The notes beneath the pieces were generated by a model. That model was not told where the DNA came from and ran no database searches. It saw only the letters and a list, made by a program, of their open reading frames with translations. A program made the translations under genes and the position numbers. A stretch of DNA of 64,000 nucleotides from Arthrobacter sp. PAMC 25486. GTDB taxonomy: Bacteria; Actinomycetota; Actinomycetes; Actinomycetales; Micrococcaceae. The stretch spans positions 2,502,439 through 2,566,438 of the forward strand of contig NZ_CP007595.1 in the NCBI RefSeq assembly GCF_000785535.1. Direction: 5' to 3'. This document shows positions 62,775 to 64,000 of the stretch, piece after piece. Within the stretch, counting starts at the first letter, position 1. Each line of letters begins with the position of its first letter.

Positions 62775-63802
62775 TTCAGCTTCCCCCTCGCTCCGCCACT
62801 TGCGGATTCAACAGCATTGGCCCCGAGGAACCTGACAAAGATGAATGCCACGATGAAGATGATCAGGAACGTAATCGTCGACAGGGCTGCTGCGGAGTTG
62901 AAACCGATCCGGATCTGGTTCACCACCAGGATTGACAGCGTTGTGGTGCCATTGGCGCCGCCTGTCATGATGGCCGGCAGATCGTACATGCGCAGCGCGT
63001 CCAGGATGCGGAACAGGATTGCCACCATCAGCGCGGGTTTCACGAGGGGCAGGGTGATCAACCGGAAGCGCTGCCATGCCGAAGCCCCGTCCACTTTTGC
63101 CGCCTCATAAATGTCCGAGGGGATCATTTGGAGTCCGGCCAGAATCAGCAGCGCCATGAACGGTGTGGTTTTCCAGATGTCGGCGATGATGATGGCGGCG
63201 CGGGCCGGACCCTCGCTGCCCGTCCACAGGATTGAGGTGTTGAACAGAGTGTTGGCAATCCCCTCAAAGGCAAAGATGAAGAACCACAGCTTGGCGGTCA
63301 CTGCTGTGGGAATGGCCCACGGCACCAGAACGGCCGCCCGGAGCACACTGCGGCCCTTGAAGGCACGGGCCATGATGATGGCCATCCAGAACCCGAGGAT
63401 GGTTTCAAAGAAAACCGTCACCACCGTGAAGAAGAATGTCACTCCCGTTGCGGACCAGAACTGCGCCCCCAGGGTGCCGGGCGGGCAACTGACAGTTTCA
63501 CCGCCGGGTCCGGTGCACTGTTGGAACAGCCAATGAAGATAATTGGCGAAACCGGCAAATCCCCCGGCAACAAATGTTCCCGTCACAGGGTCCAGGCCTT
63601 CATCATGCTCCAGGGACATGATGATGGCGTTGACCACCGGGTAAAGGATGACGATGGCCAGGACCACCATAGTTGGCACGATCAGCAGCGCCGCCAACCT
63701 GCCCTGGGTCTTTTCCTTGCGGTCCATTCCCACTTCTCTATTGCCACCAGGCATGCGTGCCGCGGTGCTGGTTTTGGCTTGTGGGTCCACGTTTGCGGAC
63801 AT
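62771..63802 (-). CDS. Carbohydrate ABC transporter permease (MalF type)
   Basis: A 343-residue membrane subunit. The coupling motif is DIYEAAKVDGASAWQRF. A 30-residue polar N-terminus and a periplasmic loop with two Cys (QQCTGPGGETVSCPPG) that could form a disulfide are noteworthy. The ATG at 63802 is favoured by an upstream GGGGCAGGA. It lies 86 bases after the binding-protein stop. Confidence 0.92.
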   Translation of the reverse strand: MSANVDPQAKTSTAARMPGGNREVGMDRKEKTQGRLAALLIVPTMVVLAIVILYPVVNAIIMSLEHDEGLDPVTGTFVAGGFAGFANYLHWLFQQCTGPGGETVSCPPGTLGAQFWSATGVTFFFTVVTVFFETILGFWMAIIMARAFKGRSVLRAAVLVPWAIPTAVTAKLWFFIFAFEGIANTLFNTSILWTGSEGPARAAIIIADIWKTTPFMALLILAGLQMIPSDIYEAAKVDGASAWQRFRLITLPLVKPALMVAILFRILDALRMYDLPAIMTGGANGTTTLSILVVNQIRIGFNSAAALSTITFLIIFIVAFIFVRFLGANAVESASGGARGKLK

Positions 63803-63888
63803 TCCTGCCCCTTTCATCGCTCTCGCTTGTCAGCACAGTCCAACCCGGCGCTGGCACCCGCATCGGCTGCCAACGCCGGAAGGGTCTG

Positions 63889-64000
63889 CTACTTGGACCC
63901 TGTTGTGTTGATGGCGGCTTCCATGTCGTTCAGGGCCTGATCAACGGTTTTGGTCCCTTGCAGGGCCGCGAAACTGTTTTGCTGGATGGCCTGGGTGACG
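63889..64000 (-). CDS. Sugar ABC transporter substrate-binding protein, C-terminal end only
   Basis: The last 36 residues before the window edge, reading TQAIQQNSFAALQGTKT then an amphipathic helix VDQALNDMEAAIN and a short tail. This is the usual C-terminus of family 1 sugar-binding lipoproteins, and its place before the MalF/MalG genes agrees. The rest of the gene lies beyond the window. Confidence 0.8.
   Translation of the reverse strand, partial: VTQAIQQNSFAALQGTKTVDQALNDMEAAINTTGSK

Noticed and set aside
1..64000. tRNA, rRNA or CRISPR arrays
   Set aside because: Looked for conserved T-arm motifs and regularly spaced repeats; none was convincing by eye.

Overview
The window is high-GC actinobacterial chromosome. 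Gene content and protein style point to Micrococcaceae, most likely Arthrobacter or a close relative; this is inference from protein character, not a database match. Supporting signs are an actinobacterial purS-purQ-purL cluster, a pyrE / trmH / fba / DUF3151 / purA gene order like that of Mycobacterium, a sialidase with an LAxTG-type wall-sorting tail, and frequent GTG/TTG starts.

Layout. 1-6.9 kb: the 3' part of an aldehyde dehydrogenase, a small-protein/marR divergent pair, an IS5-type insertion sequence, a Tat-exported flavin amine oxidase, a decayed second copy of the small-protein/marR pair, and a conserved protein often labelled 3-methyladenine glycosylase. 6.9-10.8 kb: an SGNH esterase and a surface sialidase. 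11.1-14.5 kb: purSQL. 14.5-21.1 kb: small housekeeping and hypothetical genes, with a SAM riboswitch in front of a MetE-like methionine synthase. 21.2-25.4 kb: a racemase relic, purA, and an SDR-marR-SDR operon. 25.4-31.4 kb: an accessory stretch that looks more AT-rich, with small membrane proteins, a kinase-like protein, a lipoprotein, a HEAT protein and an MFS exporter, punctuated by a 22-nt dispersed repeat. 31.4-37.0 kb: a copper nitrite-reductase-like locus consisting of an HTH regulator, an NnrS-like membrane protein, a membrane-cupredoxin-NirK fusion broken by a frameshift, and a divergent DUF2249 gene.

37.1-45.0 kb: DUF3151, fba, trmH, a HAD phosphatase, a GNAT, a rearranged spot (truncated tdk joined to a phoA remnant), an isolated ctaD, intact tdk and pyrE. 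45.1-52.0 kb: a complete galactonate-type catabolic operon (ABC importer, dehydratase, KDPG-type aldolase, PfkB kinase) with a divergent GntR regulator, flanked by an approximately 105-bp direct repeat. 52.2-55.0 kb: nadE and an acyl-CoA synthetase. 55.1-58.4 kb: a glycine-betaine/proline-type ABC importer. 58.9-60.5 kb: exonuclease III and an unknown gene. 60.6-64.0 kb: a second sugar ABC importer operon ending in its LacI regulator, with the binding-protein gene running off the window.

The unifying picture is a conserved chromosomal backbone (purSQL, purA, fba, trmH, pyrE, nadE, xthA) into which catabolic and accessory modules have been inserted. Several junctions carry visible scars: target-site duplication, partial gene duplications, dispersed repeats and pseudogenes. 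No tRNA, rRNA or CRISPR array was seen.
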